A stretch of DNA of 64,000 nucleotides from Fibrella arboris (GCF_041321095.1 NZ_JBGGWE010000017.1:1-64000), one strand, 5' to 3'. Shown: positions 1 through 8,253, numbered from the stretch's first letter. Program-made: numbers and translations. The notes: a model not told the origin generated them from the sequence alone.

Positions 1-108
1 TCGCAATTGGCTAAATCGGTGATTGATCTGTTAGCTCAGTTGCGAGCTAATCCCAAACTCATTACTGCTTTCTTTCGCAAGAAGGAGGTAGGTTTCTTTA
101 CAGACTAA
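1..108 (+). CDS. C-terminal end of an unidentified protein (partial)
   Basis: An open frame enters from the left edge and gives 35 residues before a TAA at 106-108, ending KKEVGFFTD. The predicted peptide is helical and basic near its end. It is too short to assign a family. It converges on the minus-strand gene that follows, with only 8 bases between the two stops. Confidence 0.45.
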   Translation, partial: SQLAKSVIDLLAQLRANPKLITAFFRKKEVGFFTD

Positions 109-116
109 TTCACGCA

Positions 117-1190
117 TCAATAATCGATATTACCGTACCATTTTTTAAATTCGTTGCTATCGTCGAAACTGCTGATGCTTGAAATAATTTGCGTTTCTCC
201 TTTATCCGTTTCTGCATTGCTAGATAAAGTTTGAATGATCTTCTTGAACGGTTCAACTATTGCCTTTCCATTGTGTGAAATGTCAGTAAAATGCAATACT
301 CCTGCTGTCTCGACTGGATCAAGATGTTTCTTTGTTTCTTGTCTAGTATTAACTTTCCTCTGAGGTATTGTGAACAAAAGTTCATTGTTATCAACAATCA
401 ATATACTTGGTAACGATGGAATAATTGGAGTAACATACAACTCTATTATTACCTTACTTCTGTTCTGCTCTCTTAAATCTAAAATCTTTTTACAATGCGC
501 AAAAGCCTGTTCATCACCTTCGATCATCCTTCCGTCATCAATAATACCATTGTTAGCTTTAATAGTTTTATAAATATCGTCTGGACGTTGCATGAAACGT
601 ACATACGTTATAGGTTCACCAACAGTATTATCATTTAATTTATTGGACAATAATTTTAAAATTTGATCGTAATAAGACTGCCTTTTTGTAGTAGCTATTA
701 ATGGTTCTTTAGGAGGAGAATAGTCAGCAACTATCCAAATACTTTTCTTCGCCTTGGAAACCTCTTCTAAAGAAATTCTGTATGCCTCGTCAATAAATTT
801 TCCAGTGGGGTCATAATGATTAGGGATGAATTTAACATGAATCGGGTTATTGAGGACAAGCTCAGATTTTAATTCTTCTATTTTATTATTACTTTCAGCT
901 ATTTTATTATTACTTTCAGCCTTTATTTTTTCAATTTCAAGTTCTGTCTGCTTTATTTTACCCTCTTCTTCTAACTTTTCCTGAAAACTTCTAAATATGC
1001 TTGAAGCCGAGGCTGCAATAAACAAAATAACGAAAACAATAAATATGCCGAAAAGAATATTTATTTCTTTTGTTTTCTCTTCTTCCGCCGCTTTTATCGC
1101 GTGCTCATAAAAAATAATTAAAAATACCGACGAGATTGTTACAAAAATATGTAACAAAGGTTCGGTTAAATACTTTAAAATTTTTTTCAT
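117..1190 (-). CDS. Membrane-anchored coiled-coil protein, unknown C-terminal domain
   Basis: 357 residues. Two hydrophobic segments (about residues 12-28 and 44-63) form an N-terminal membrane hairpin. A charged coiled coil follows (about 70-112) with a short tandem repeat, AESNNKI then AESNNKI. The rest is a soluble domain with alternating strands, including IWIVADY and SILIVDNNELLFTIP. The overall pattern resembles PLD-like folds, but no HxK(x)4D motif is visible, so this is only a guess. The start codon overlaps the stop of the upstream dioxygenase-like gene by 4 bases, so the two are translationally coupled and probably act together. Base composition is strongly AT-rich compared with the chromosome to the right. 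A membrane effector or sensor role is inference. Confidence 0.8.
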   Translation of the reverse strand: MKKILKYLTEPLLHIFVTISSVFLIIFYEHAIKAAEEEKTKEINILFGIFIVFVILFIAASASSIFRSFQEKLEEEGKIKQTELEIEKIKAESNNKIAESNNKIEELKSELVLNNPIHVKFIPNHYDPTGKFIDEAYRISLEEVSKAKKSIWIVADYSPPKEPLIATTKRQSYYDQILKLLSNKLNDNTVGEPITYVRFMQRPDDIYKTIKANNGIIDDGRMIEGDEQAFAHCKKILDLREQNRSKVIIELYVTPIIPSLPSILIVDNNELLFTIPQRKVNTRQETKKHLDPVETAGVLHFTDISHNGKAIVEPFKKIIQTLSSNAETDKGETQIISSISSFDDSNEFKKWYGNIDY

Positions 1191-2560
1191 ACCTCTCTCT
1201 TAGGGGGATTTGTAAATTTTACAGTTTTAGCGAAAACTCCTTCTCGTTCTTGGACTGATTTAAAGCGTAATTGAGTCAACTCACCTAAATGCTTACCTAA
1301 TATAGTATCAAAAGAATTCTCTGATTTGATGTAGTTAAGTAGATTCGATTCACTTTTCTGAGAAAATTTAAAATACAGTGCGTCTAATTTATTTAAAGGA
1401 TCTTTAATATTTGCTGCAGATTGCATTTTTCTCACTGCATCGACTGCCTCCTGAGAGCCAATTAAAGATTTTGTTTTATTTTCACCTAAATTTACTCTAG
1501 GGAGATGTAAGTGAAGGTCTCTCCACTGATTAATTATGTATCTTAAATTAAGCAATTCGGTTTCGACTAATTTAAGCGTGTAATTACTTTGTAATTCTAA
1601 TTTATATTCTTCTTCATTTTTGAAAAAAGTATTTATGTACTCTGTTGATATGAGGGTGTATAAATCCCTGAATAAGTGGAAATGTATATTGACAGAATGG
1701 CTACCGCTAGTTAATCCAAGATTTTCTCTTATTTTATGATAATCATTATGAGATAGGTTATTCACTATGGGCTTTAATGATTGAACCGTTATTTTTAATA
1801 AATTGTTTGCCACTTTCAAGTGGTTGTGAGCGATCTCATATCTGCCATTTCTCATACCAACTATTGAAATTTCAATACGATTGTTTACTTCATATGTAAT
1901 TAATTCGGGTATCTGATGTAGCCCGCGAAATTGTTTAAAAAAAGTATCGCCTTTTAATTTAGGATAATCAACAGCATGGGTAATGTCTGATAACCCAACA
2001 AATTCGTCATAATTAGTGTTAATCGGAATAGAATACTTTTGCATATTCTCATTCCAAATCACTAACTCATGAGATATTATTCGATAATAGTGAAAAAATA
2101 TATAAAGATCGTTATTAAGCATTTTTGTTTCTAGTAGTTTAAATAAATTTATTGATTTCCTTTTTAAATATCCATTAATGGCAACGTCAAAATCTTCATA
2201 AGTTGAATTTAAAAGAATTTGAGATGAGGTAGTCGATAGGCTTTGACTACTTTCTGTAATTGAATTCCCATAAAGCATGTTGACAAGACTACTAATTTGC
2301 ATAGTCAAATTATTTATGTCCTTTATCCATCCAAGTTTAATTACAGCTTTTCCGAGTTTATTATTATTAAGATCAAATATTATCCTCTCAAATAAATCAT
2401 TTAGATTTTGTATACTTATTTCAAGTGACTGCAATAATATCTTAATCAAGCTCCAAGGTGAGTCTTTTCCAGTTACATATGACTTTGAGGCTCTTTCTAA
2501 ATCAGGAAGTGCCTGCAAATCAGTGTACGACTCCGCTATAATTCCCTTTCTATTTTCCAT
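1187..2560 (-). CDS. Tryptophan 2,3-dioxygenase-like protein
   Basis: 457 residues, longer than typical bacterial tryptophan 2,3-dioxygenases (about 280). The C-terminal two thirds follow that family's landmarks in order: LHQIPELI (compare HQTYELW, with the distal His), long helices with R-N-G and LKPIVNNLS, then GLTSGSHSVN (compare PASGFQS), and QWRDLHLHLPRVNLG (compare W-R-xx-H near R-x-IG, the heme-ligand His region). The usual GTGGS loop is not visible. The N-terminal part repeats a similar helical pattern, so a degenerate duplication is possible. Known family role: heme-dependent oxidation of tryptophan to N-formylkynurenine. Whether this divergent copy binds heme or tryptophan is unknown. 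It overlaps the membrane-protein gene by 4 bases. No other kynurenine-pathway gene is nearby, which argues against a catabolic role. Confidence 0.65.
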   Translation of the reverse strand: MENRKGIIAESYTDLQALPDLERASKSYVTGKDSPWSLIKILLQSLEISIQNLNDLFERIIFDLNNNKLGKAVIKLGWIKDINNLTMQISSLVNMLYGNSITESSQSLSTTSSQILLNSTYEDFDVAINGYLKRKSINLFKLLETKMLNNDLYIFFHYYRIISHELVIWNENMQKYSIPINTNYDEFVGLSDITHAVDYPKLKGDTFFKQFRGLHQIPELITYEVNNRIEISIVGMRNGRYEIAHNHLKVANNLLKITVQSLKPIVNNLSHNDYHKIRENLGLTSGSHSVNIHFHLFRDLYTLISTEYINTFFKNEEEYKLELQSNYTLKLVETELLNLRYIINQWRDLHLHLPRVNLGENKTKSLIGSQEAVDAVRKMQSAANIKDPLNKLDALYFKFSQKSESNLLNYIKSENSFDTILGKHLGELTQLRFKSVQEREGVFAKTVKFTNPPKREV

Positions 2561-3161
2561 TTCCGTTGAATGTGCCTCAAGTGTAATCTAAACCTGTCAT
2601 TTGCTCGTTCTTTCGAAGATAACAAACTATTCGCAAGTTAAGTGTGCCTTTTTCACTATCTGTGAGGCTGATTGCTTGAACATATGCTCCTATACCCCGT
2701 TTCCCACCTGGTGGCTGTGACCGAGATGCAGATTGTGCATCGTTAATGCCGCAGTGCTTTCCTCTGCCGCTTGTAACGACCATGTGCAAATATAAAGACT
2801 GTTGGGTGTATAGATTCGACAACGGCAAGGAGTTAATCGAACCCCAAAGGATACGTCGCTTACTGAAGATATCGATTTGCTTTTGCTTAACCCTATCACT
2901 CTTGTAGTCTGCAGTTGCGGGAAAGTGGTTTCGATAAGAACACAAATTGAACGGGCTAATCCGAGAGTTAGCCTGATTTGGTCTAAAGATGTGGCGTAAC
3001 TGTGGATTGTTTAGATTTAGAATCAACTTAATCACCGACTGCGTAAAATATTAAACTTACGCAGCCCCACCTAATTCGCTCTAAAGCAGGTAATTGCATT
3101 TCAAACCTGAATCTGCGTCAGAAAAGAATACTCATGTGCGATTGTACTATTGTCACATTTC
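2561..3161. other. Intergenic stretch, no convincing gene
   Basis: About 600 bases between the dioxygenase-like gene and the hairpin before the HTH gene. A minus-strand frame of 152 codons (2577-3035) exists, but its product has no domain-like pattern. Its last 40 codons look more protein-like and could be a gene relic. An 8-bp inverted repeat CTGCGTAA/TTACGCAG lies at 3039-3046 and 3057-3064. Nothing else is supported. Confidence 0.4.
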
Positions 3162-3203
3162 AACACCATAATCAATGCTATATTTAGCATTGATTATGGT
3201 GTT
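3162..3203. promoter_or_regulatory. Perfect 19-bp inverted repeat before the HTH gene
   Basis: Arms at 3162-3180 and 3185-3203 are exact reverse complements around a TATT loop and are followed by a run of T. Read on the plus strand it fits an AT-rich intrinsic terminator. It also lies about 55 bases before an XRE-type regulator gene, so an autoregulatory operator is equally possible. The inner TGCTATATTTAGCA recurs at 8988-9001 before a second toxin-antitoxin gene. Confidence 0.6.
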
Positions 3204-3259
3204 TTTTATGCTATAATTGACATCAGATAATATATTTTCAATGTTACGTATTGCATAAA

Positions 3260-3715
3260 ATGACTTACTGGGATAAAAAGCTCATTAGAGAGCAACTGGA
3301 TAAACGGCTGAAAACTCAGTTTTCTGCGCTTTACACCGACATAGGCTGGATAAAGTCTATCCGTGAAGCCTTGGGCATGTCTACTCAGCAACTGGCTAAA
3401 CGGGTCGGCATTGATCAGTCACGGATTTCGCGCTTAGAGCATGCTGAAATCGACGGTGATCTTAAATTATCGTCTCTGAAGAAGATAGCTGAGGGCTTTA
3501 AGATGCAGTTTGTGTATGGGTTCGTTTCAAAAGATAGCCTTGAAGAGATGGTCAAGGAGCAAGCTCGAAAAATAGCTTTGAGGCGCATGGCCAAAGTCAA
3601 TCATACGATGCGTCTAGAAGAACAGGAGCTGACAAACGATGAGAAAGCGAAATCGTTTGACGATCTGGTTCAAAGAATATTGATCGAGAACCCTAAGGAT
3701 TTTTGGGATCAATGA
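3260..3715 (+). CDS. Mobile mystery protein A-type XRE regulator
   Basis: 151 residues from ATG 3260; an in-frame TTG at 3251 would add three residues. A clear lambda-repressor-type HTH (about residues 35-75, SIREALGMSTQQLAKRVGID then QSRISRLEHAE) is followed by a helical tail. Length and layout match the mobile mystery protein A family, normally paired with protein B, a Fic-domain protein, on mobile elements. The remnant of that partner follows immediately and overlaps the stop codon, which supports the assignment. Probable role: DNA-binding antitoxin or repressor of the pair. Its own frame is intact, so it may be an orphan regulator. Confidence 0.8.
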   Translation: MTYWDKKLIREQLDKRLKTQFSALYTDIGWIKSIREALGMSTQQLAKRVGIDQSRISRLEHAEIDGDLKLSSLKKIAEGFKMQFVYGFVSKDSLEEMVKEQARKIALRRMAKVNHTMRLEEQELTNDEKAKSFDDLVQRILIENPKDFWDQ

Positions 3716-3840
3716 ACCCCACTTTGATTACCCGCCAGGGGCAACGCCTTTAAATCCAGAAGAGGTGGATTGATTGAAACTCCAGCATATCACAACGCGT
3801 GCTGAACTTGATTGCTAGGAATAGGAGAACATTCAAGACG
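3712..3840 (+). pseudogene. Remnant of mobile mystery protein B (Fic family)
   Basis: Starts at an ATG overlapping the stop of the HTH gene. Reading the +1 frame after the first codons gives FDYPPGATPLNPEEVD, stop, LKLQHITTRAELDC, stop, E, stop, ENIQ. This follows the conserved N-terminus of mobile mystery protein B (GATPLDPDE...GL...HITTQ.ELN.WEQ.NI). The damage is a one-base loss in a T run near 3728 plus three nonsense changes, each explained by one substitution (GGA to TGA, TGG to TAG, CAG to TAG). The Fic catalytic part is missing altogether. The toxin half has clearly been lost while the regulator survives. Confidence 0.75.
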
Positions 3841-3872
3841 CACTCATTTAGTCGCTTCGCATACCAATGAGA

Positions 3873-4844
3873 CTATGCCTTCCAGTCAACCAAAGCCAAT
3901 CGGCTTTTCAGCATCTGTAGCGTAGTCAAAATCTGATCATCCGCTGGCAATGTGCCGAAAACCAGCGTTTTAAAGGTGCCATGATAGATAGCGCGTAGTT
4001 CACGCCACACATTCACGACATCGGCAAAGATCAATGCCTCAGATGGATGATGCTTAAGCCAAGCGTTATTGCTCCTAAAACTGATCCGGTCATCTGCGGC
4101 CACCTTCCTCAGCATTAGGTCAAAATCAGCGGAGTTGACAAATGATGCGATGTTGTCCTGTTGCAGTAACTGATGCAGGTCATACACATGACGAATTTTT
4201 TGCCTGAGATCATCCAACGGTGTTTGGGTATAGGAGAATCGTACCAGACTCATGATTTTTTCGCAAAACGTTCTGGTCGGGTCTAATACCGAAACCGTAA
4301 ACGGAAGTAACCCGTAATCGGCGGCCAATTGCTGCTGGCCGCTTGCCTGCATCATGTCATAGACAAATGAACTGACTGTGCTGGTGGTACATGGCTCGGC
4401 TGACCCCAGCCAGCTGACCTCCAGAATAATCAAATCTCGTACTTGTCCGAACTGACCGTCAAACGCCCGCGTGTAGGCGTGTGCCGTTTTACGGATCATG
4501 CCCTTCTTGTTGGTAAGCCCTATTTGTTCGACTTCCGGCATCATGTCAGCTACGACCTGAGTAACCTGCTTCAATCGCTGCTTAAGCTGGTTAGCCGTGT
4601 CATCGGGGCTGTGCAGGACAACCAAGTCAATGTCTTCTGAAAAACGGCTGATAACCGAAAAACACTTTGCCAGGGCTGTTCCGCCCTTGAAAACAGTAAC
4701 GTTTGCTACGGGGCTTGTAAAAATCTGGTACAGCGCAAACGTGACCCAATAATCTTTCTCGACATAGATTTCGGGCAACTTCAAATGTTGGGCGGTGATA
4801 CTAACAGCGTCTTTGAATAGGTCTGTGTCTTCATGCAGTTTCAT
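3873..4844 (-). CDS. AbiEii/AbiGii-type nucleotidyltransferase toxin
   Basis: 323 residues. The nucleotidyltransferase signature is complete: FKGGTALAK (residues 52-60) and RFSEDIDLVV, with the two metal-binding Asp at 71 and 73. The C-terminal helical half contains LDPTRTFCEKIMSLVRFSY and RHVYDLHQL, typical of the family (compare the P-x-x-T..EK and K-D-x-x-D segments). Known role: toxin of type IV-like AbiE systems, which modify tRNA or otherwise stop growth on phage infection. It overlaps the antitoxin gene by 4 bases (4841-4844), so translation is coupled. This copy looks intact, unlike the second AbiE locus. Confidence 0.88.
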   Translation of the reverse strand: MKLHEDTDLFKDAVSITAQHLKLPEIYVEKDYWVTFALYQIFTSPVANVTVFKGGTALAKCFSVISRFSEDIDLVVLHSPDDTANQLKQRLKQVTQVVADMMPEVEQIGLTNKKGMIRKTAHAYTRAFDGQFGQVRDLIILEVSWLGSAEPCTTSTVSSFVYDMMQASGQQQLAADYGLLPFTVSVLDPTRTFCEKIMSLVRFSYTQTPLDDLRQKIRHVYDLHQLLQQDNIASFVNSADFDLMLRKVAADDRISFRSNNAWLKHHPSEALIFADVVNVWRELRAIYHGTFKTLVFGTLPADDQILTTLQMLKSRLALVDWKA

Positions 4845-5566
4845 CGGATGTTCCAGTTAGCAGCCGTTGGCAAACAGGTTGGAGCAACGCCTATGTCGAA
4901 TTGGGTCAGCGGGTTGAGGCTATCCCGCAGCACGGCAAGGCGACTGAGTTTATTTACATTTTCTAAAATTGCCCCGACCAAGGCCCGGACGCGTGGCGGA
5001 TAAGCTAAAGCGTAGTCGGTCAGTTGCTGTATTTCGCGGTCATTTAACTTTGCGATGCGGCTTTGAATGACGGTAATGGCCTCATTAACAATTACGTCCG
5101 GTATCTGTTTCAAATCTTTTATCGCGTCTAAGAAACCCAGCATTTGGTAGTTGTCTTCCGTGACATCGACATAGCTTTTGACGGGGGTAGCTTTTATGGC
5201 TCCGGTATTGATGGTGATGCGCTTATCGCGGCTGGCAATCTGGATGACGGCTGGCACTTGAGTTGTCAAACCTAACTGATTATAAAGCGCGTTGCCCGTG
5301 ATATAAGCGATGCGTTTGCCTTGGTGGTACAAATAGGGTTTTAAAATCTGTTGCTCGTCGGGCCGCTTTTCGCCAAAAACAGTCTGTTTAGGCTTGTAGA
5401 ATTTGCCCTTCGAGAGTTTCTGAATCAGCCCTTTCTTTTGCAGCCGTTCCAAGGCTTTGGCAGCAGATGAGAAATCGTGCCGAGAAATCGACAGATCGGC
5501 ATAGCCAAAGCTTGTGGCTTCTTGGAATTTTTCAATTTGCCGGGTGATGGTCTCAGAGACAGTCAT
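4841..5566 (-). CDS. AbiEi-like antitoxin (DUF6088 type)
   Basis: 241 residues. An N-terminal winged helix (about 1-65: SRHDFSSAAKALERLQKKGL, then IQKLSKGKFYKP) is followed by an AbiEi-type domain with AYITGNALYNQLGLTTQVP and KRITINTGAI, and a helical C-terminus. This arrangement is usual for antitoxins of AbiEii-family toxins and fits DUF6088. Such proteins repress their own operon by binding inverted repeats, and a 13-bp inverted repeat lies 30 bases upstream. The overlapping downstream toxin gene fixes the role. Confidence 0.85.
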   Translation of the reverse strand: MTVSETITRQIEKFQEATSFGYADLSISRHDFSSAAKALERLQKKGLIQKLSKGKFYKPKQTVFGEKRPDEQQILKPYLYHQGKRIAYITGNALYNQLGLTTQVPAVIQIASRDKRITINTGAIKATPVKSYVDVTEDNYQMLGFLDAIKDLKQIPDVIVNEAITVIQSRIAKLNDREIQQLTDYALAYPPRVRALVGAILENVNKLSRLAVLRDSLNPLTQFDIGVAPTCLPTAANWNIR

Positions 5567-5595
5567 AGTCTCACAAGATTATCGTAAAACCGGAT

Positions 5596-5631
5596 AATTG
5601 TCAAGTTTATTGTGCAAAAAACTTGACAATT
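5596..5631. promoter_or_regulatory. 13-bp inverted repeat, likely AbiEi operator
   Basis: AATTGTCAAGTTT (5596-5608) and its exact complement AAACTTGACAATT (5619-5631), spaced by 10 bases, sit just before the antitoxin start codon at 5566. AbiEi proteins of known systems bind paired inverted repeats in this position, so this is the best operator candidate. Confidence 0.6.
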
Positions 5632-5655
5632 TTATGCCCGGTGTTGCCGACGAAT

Positions 5656-6147
5656 TTAGGATTGAACTGAAAGATGCCTGGCAAACCACGTCAAGTCCCG
5701 TTCAAGCGCAATTTTATAGTCGTAGATATCACGACCCTCTACCCTCAACGTGATCGGTGTTAGTTGCATCTTAACCCGATAAACATAAGCTGCGCTGTCT
5801 GTTTCGTCAAAGATGGCTTCAAACACAGTCAGGGCTGAATTTGGCAGGATGACCTTTTCCACAGAATTGTCTCCTGAACTGTGGCTATACGCTTTCGGAT
5901 CAAGATCAAGACAATCTTGAATGCTGGAATATATATTATCACCCATTTTGAACAATATCCGGTCGATAATGAGCGGGCCTAGCCCGTTGTTCAAAATCTG
6001 TACAGCCACATAGTCTTTACGATCTATCAGAAAGATTTGACCCAATGGCTTGAGCGATTTTTCATTATGGACGCGCTGTAGATAAAGTTGGTAGAAGGTT
6101 GCCAGCAAAGCCAGCAGAGAAATGATAATCGAAACAATGATGGACAA
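5656..6147 (-). CDS. Small membrane-anchored protein of unknown function
   Basis: 163 residues. One N-terminal hydrophobic helix (residues 2-22) is followed by a basic stretch and then a strand-rich soluble domain containing LNNGLGPLIIDRILF, which suggests an immunoglobulin-like sandwich outside the membrane. No family recognised. The gene begins 25 bases after the radical SAM stop codon on the same strand, so it is probably the last gene of the peptide-modification operon. An immunity, export-helper or accessory role is possible but unproven. Confidence 0.7.
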   Translation of the reverse strand: MSIIVSIIISLLALLATFYQLYLQRVHNEKSLKPLGQIFLIDRKDYVAVQILNNGLGPLIIDRILFKMGDNIYSSIQDCLDLDPKAYSHSSGDNSVEKVILPNSALTVFEAIFDETDSAAYVYRVKMQLTPITLRVEGRDIYDYKIALERDLTWFARHLSVQS

Positions 6148-6172
6148 GTAAATCCTCCCCCGCTGGTCAATG

Positions 6173-7510
6173 TCACTGCATCATCTGGTATTCACGCAGC
6201 AATTGCAATCGCTCTTTTGCCTGGAGGTCGTAGATCAGAGGGATGAACTGATGATAGAGGCTGCATTGCGGATCTTTGCCATCGACGCGATAGACGGGGC
6301 AGCCACTGGTGCACACCGATTTGTAACGACAGGTCTGGCAGTCCGTCGAGCGTGGGCCTTCATAATGACTGACAGCCTGAATCATATCGACCAAATCCAA
6401 GCCCTCATCAAAGATTGAATGCGCCTGTTTGGCGGTGTCGCCGACATGGGTATGGCAGTAATTGACCGTACCATCGACATAGACGGCCCCGCCGGAGAAA
6501 CCCGACGCGCAGGTCTGAAACCCTAATTCATTAGGCTTGAGGTCGCAGAATTGATGCCGTTGCGAGAACCGCCATCCTTCTTCGATTGCCTCAAACATGA
6601 TGGCGTAGGCTTCAGTCAGGTAGTGATCGAGAAGCCCGGCATCAATCGCCTCGCCTTTGACAATCGAGTAGCGAAACGGAATATCGATGTCGATTAGGTA
6701 GCGGGTCAAGTCGGGTAATCCCACCAGATTGGCGTTGGTAATGATGGTGCTAGTCGAGACTGGAATGTTGTTTGCCAGTAATGTTCTTAGATTAGCATCC
6801 ACCCGGTCGAACGTACCAACGCCGGGCCGCAGCGACCGGGTGGCATCATGGTAGGCCCCCTCCCCATCCAGCGATACGCCAAAGCTAATGTGCTGTGCTT
6901 TGGCGAAGGCAATAATGTCGTCGTTGACGATCGTCAGGTTAGTCAAAAACGAGATATCCAGCCCACAGTCGACTTCGGCCAGCCTCTCCCGGACTTGAGG
7001 AATGAAGGCTTGCCAGGCTTTGAACTGCGTGAGCGGTTCACCACCGGCCAGCCGAAGTTTGACCGAGGCAAGGCCACGCCGCTGCACGGTTTCTATCAGC
7101 TTGTGCAATAGCTGTTGCTGCACGGCGGCACTCATGCCGCCACTAGTATTGAGTGTCCCGATATAACAATAGCCACAAGACAGATTGCAACGGTTGGTGG
7201 TGTGTATCCAGAAATTGAGCGAACTTACCAGGTCCGGCTTTGTCGGCTGGCTGAACTGATCATCAAACCGGATCAGTTCGGTTTGAGCCAATAGCCTGAA
7301 AAAGCCGTCTACCATGTCCGGCGCAAGGCCAAACCCTTCCGCCAGTACTGCCGTATCGGTCTGGCTGTCAACAGCATTCAATAATTCATATTGCGCCTGG
7401 TTCAGGAGCCGGAGAGAATGCGAATGGGCGCAATTGACTGCGTAGAAATAGCCGTCCTCAACGGGCCGTAATAGCAGATGAGGGGATTTTATGGGTGTGG
7501 CGGTCATCAT
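6173..7510 (-). CDS. Radical SAM/SPASM peptide maturase
   Basis: 445 residues from ATG 7510; an upstream GTG at 7537 is less likely. The first about 80 residues resemble a PqqD-like peptide-recognition domain. The radical SAM motif CNLSCGYCY (CxxxCxxC, about residue 108) and LRLAGGEP follow. The C-terminus is a SPASM domain with seven Cys, including TCASG, NYCHT, and the cluster CQTCRYKSVCTSGCP followed by C. Such enzymes bind three iron-sulfur clusters and install thioether or carbon-carbon links in ribosomal peptides. A Cys-rich small ORF lies directly upstream, and the two genes overlap by 53 bases in different frames. Function is well supported at family level; the chemistry is inferred only. 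Confidence 0.85.
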   Translation of the reverse strand: MMTATPIKSPHLLLRPVEDGYFYAVNCAHSHSLRLLNQAQYELLNAVDSQTDTAVLAEGFGLAPDMVDGFFRLLAQTELIRFDDQFSQPTKPDLVSSLNFWIHTTNRCNLSCGYCYIGTLNTSGGMSAAVQQQLLHKLIETVQRRGLASVKLRLAGGEPLTQFKAWQAFIPQVRERLAEVDCGLDISFLTNLTIVNDDIIAFAKAQHISFGVSLDGEGAYHDATRSLRPGVGTFDRVDANLRTLLANNIPVSTSTIITNANLVGLPDLTRYLIDIDIPFRYSIVKGEAIDAGLLDHYLTEAYAIMFEAIEEGWRFSQRHQFCDLKPNELGFQTCASGFSGGAVYVDGTVNYCHTHVGDTAKQAHSIFDEGLDLVDMIQAVSHYEGPRSTDCQTCRYKSVCTSGCPVYRVDGKDPQCSLYHQFIPLIYDLQAKERLQLLREYQMMQ

Positions 7511-7721
7511 AACATAAGTGAGTGGGTGAACTGCCACAATTGCAGTCGTCGGTCACTAAAACTGTACTGGCACAGTCGCAATCTGAACGGAATGCGGTTG
7601 GCGCACTTGAGCAATCACAATTGGAATTGACCGATGAGGCAATAAGCTGGCTCTGGCCGAGATGATGTTGCAGAAAGGCCAAATCATCGAAAAGCAGAGA
7701 GGTATTGAGCGAAGTTGTCAT
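7458..7721 (-). CDS. Putative RiPP precursor peptide with three CxC motifs
   Basis: 87 residues from ATG 7721. A leader-like N-terminus (about 1-30, LLFDDLAFLQHHLGQSQL) precedes a core with three CxC motifs: NCDCSS (Cys 35, 37), DCDCAS (48, 50) and DCNCGS (60, 62), spaced 13 and 12 residues, plus Cys 70. The repeated (N/D)C(D/N)C unit beside a radical SAM/SPASM maturase is the expected layout of a modified peptide. The frame overlaps the maturase start, which is unusual, so the last 15 or so residues may be fortuitous. A longer frame from 7859 runs into the divergent regulator and is unlikely. No known RiPP class was recognised. Confidence 0.65.
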   Translation of the reverse strand: MTTSLNTSLLFDDLAFLQHHLGQSQLIASSVNSNCDCSSAPTAFRSDCDCASTVLVTDDCNCGSSPTHLCYDDRHTHKIPSSAITAR

Positions 7722-7848
7722 TGTCCAGCGTATTAGCGTTGTGAGGCTAAAACTACTGGCTCTGAACGGCTTGGCTGCGCTGGTAGGCCTTGTATCGCAC
7801 AAGCCGACAGCTTGTTTTTTACCACGCTGAATTGGATTAGCTTTGTGT
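7722..7848. promoter_or_regulatory. Divergent promoter region, peptide operon and HTH regulator
   Basis: 127 bases separate the start of the precursor peptide (minus) from the ATG of the XRE regulator (plus). No clear TAnnTTTG box was identified. The layout suggests control of the peptide operon by the regulator. Confidence 0.35.
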
Positions 7849-8253
7849 ATGGAGAACACGCCGCCACCAACCGTACATCACGGTCGTAATGTCAAGCGCA
7901 TTCGCGAGATGTTGGGGATCAAACAGGAGTTTTTGGCAAGCTCGCTCGGGTTAAGCCAACAAGCTGTTTCTCAGTTAGAACAAAAGGAAACATTGGACCA
8001 AGCGGCTCTACAAAAGGTGTCGAAAGCCCTAGGTGTATCAGAAGCAGCTATTGAAAACTTTACGGAAGATTCTATCGTCCAAATTTTCTCAAATACATAC
8101 CATGATCATGCAGCATCTGTTCAGTATAATTTCAATCCGATTGAGAAAATAGTTGAATTATATGATCAGAAGATCGCGCTTTATGAACGCATGCTCGCAT
8201 TAGAGCAAGAGAAAAATGAGTTGTTGCAGAAATTGCTAACCGCTAAAGGGTAA
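7849..8253 (+). CDS. XRE-family transcriptional regulator
   Basis: 134 residues from ATG 7849 (a TTG lies at 7843). The HTH spans about residues 10-65, with IREMLGIKQEFLASSLGLS and QQAVSQLEQKETLD. A C-terminal coiled coil (IVELYDQKIALYERMLALEQ onward) likely drives oligomerisation. This two-part layout is common in Bacteroidota XRE regulators. It is divergent from the RiPP-like operon and is the obvious candidate for its regulator. Confidence 0.85.
   Translation: MENTPPPTVHHGRNVKRIREMLGIKQEFLASSLGLSQQAVSQLEQKETLDQAALQKVSKALGVSEAAIENFTEDSIVQIFSNTYHDHAASVQYNFNPIEKIVELYDQKIALYERMLALEQEKNELLQKLLTAKG

Noticed and set aside
2577..3035. 152-codon minus-strand frame before the dioxygenase-like gene
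   Set aside because: No domain pattern or membrane segment; composition looks random. At most its last 40 codons are a relic.
7722..7859. Longer start for the CxC peptide at 7859
   Set aside because: It would overlap the start of the divergent regulator and lacks leader-like sequence; ATG 7721 is better.
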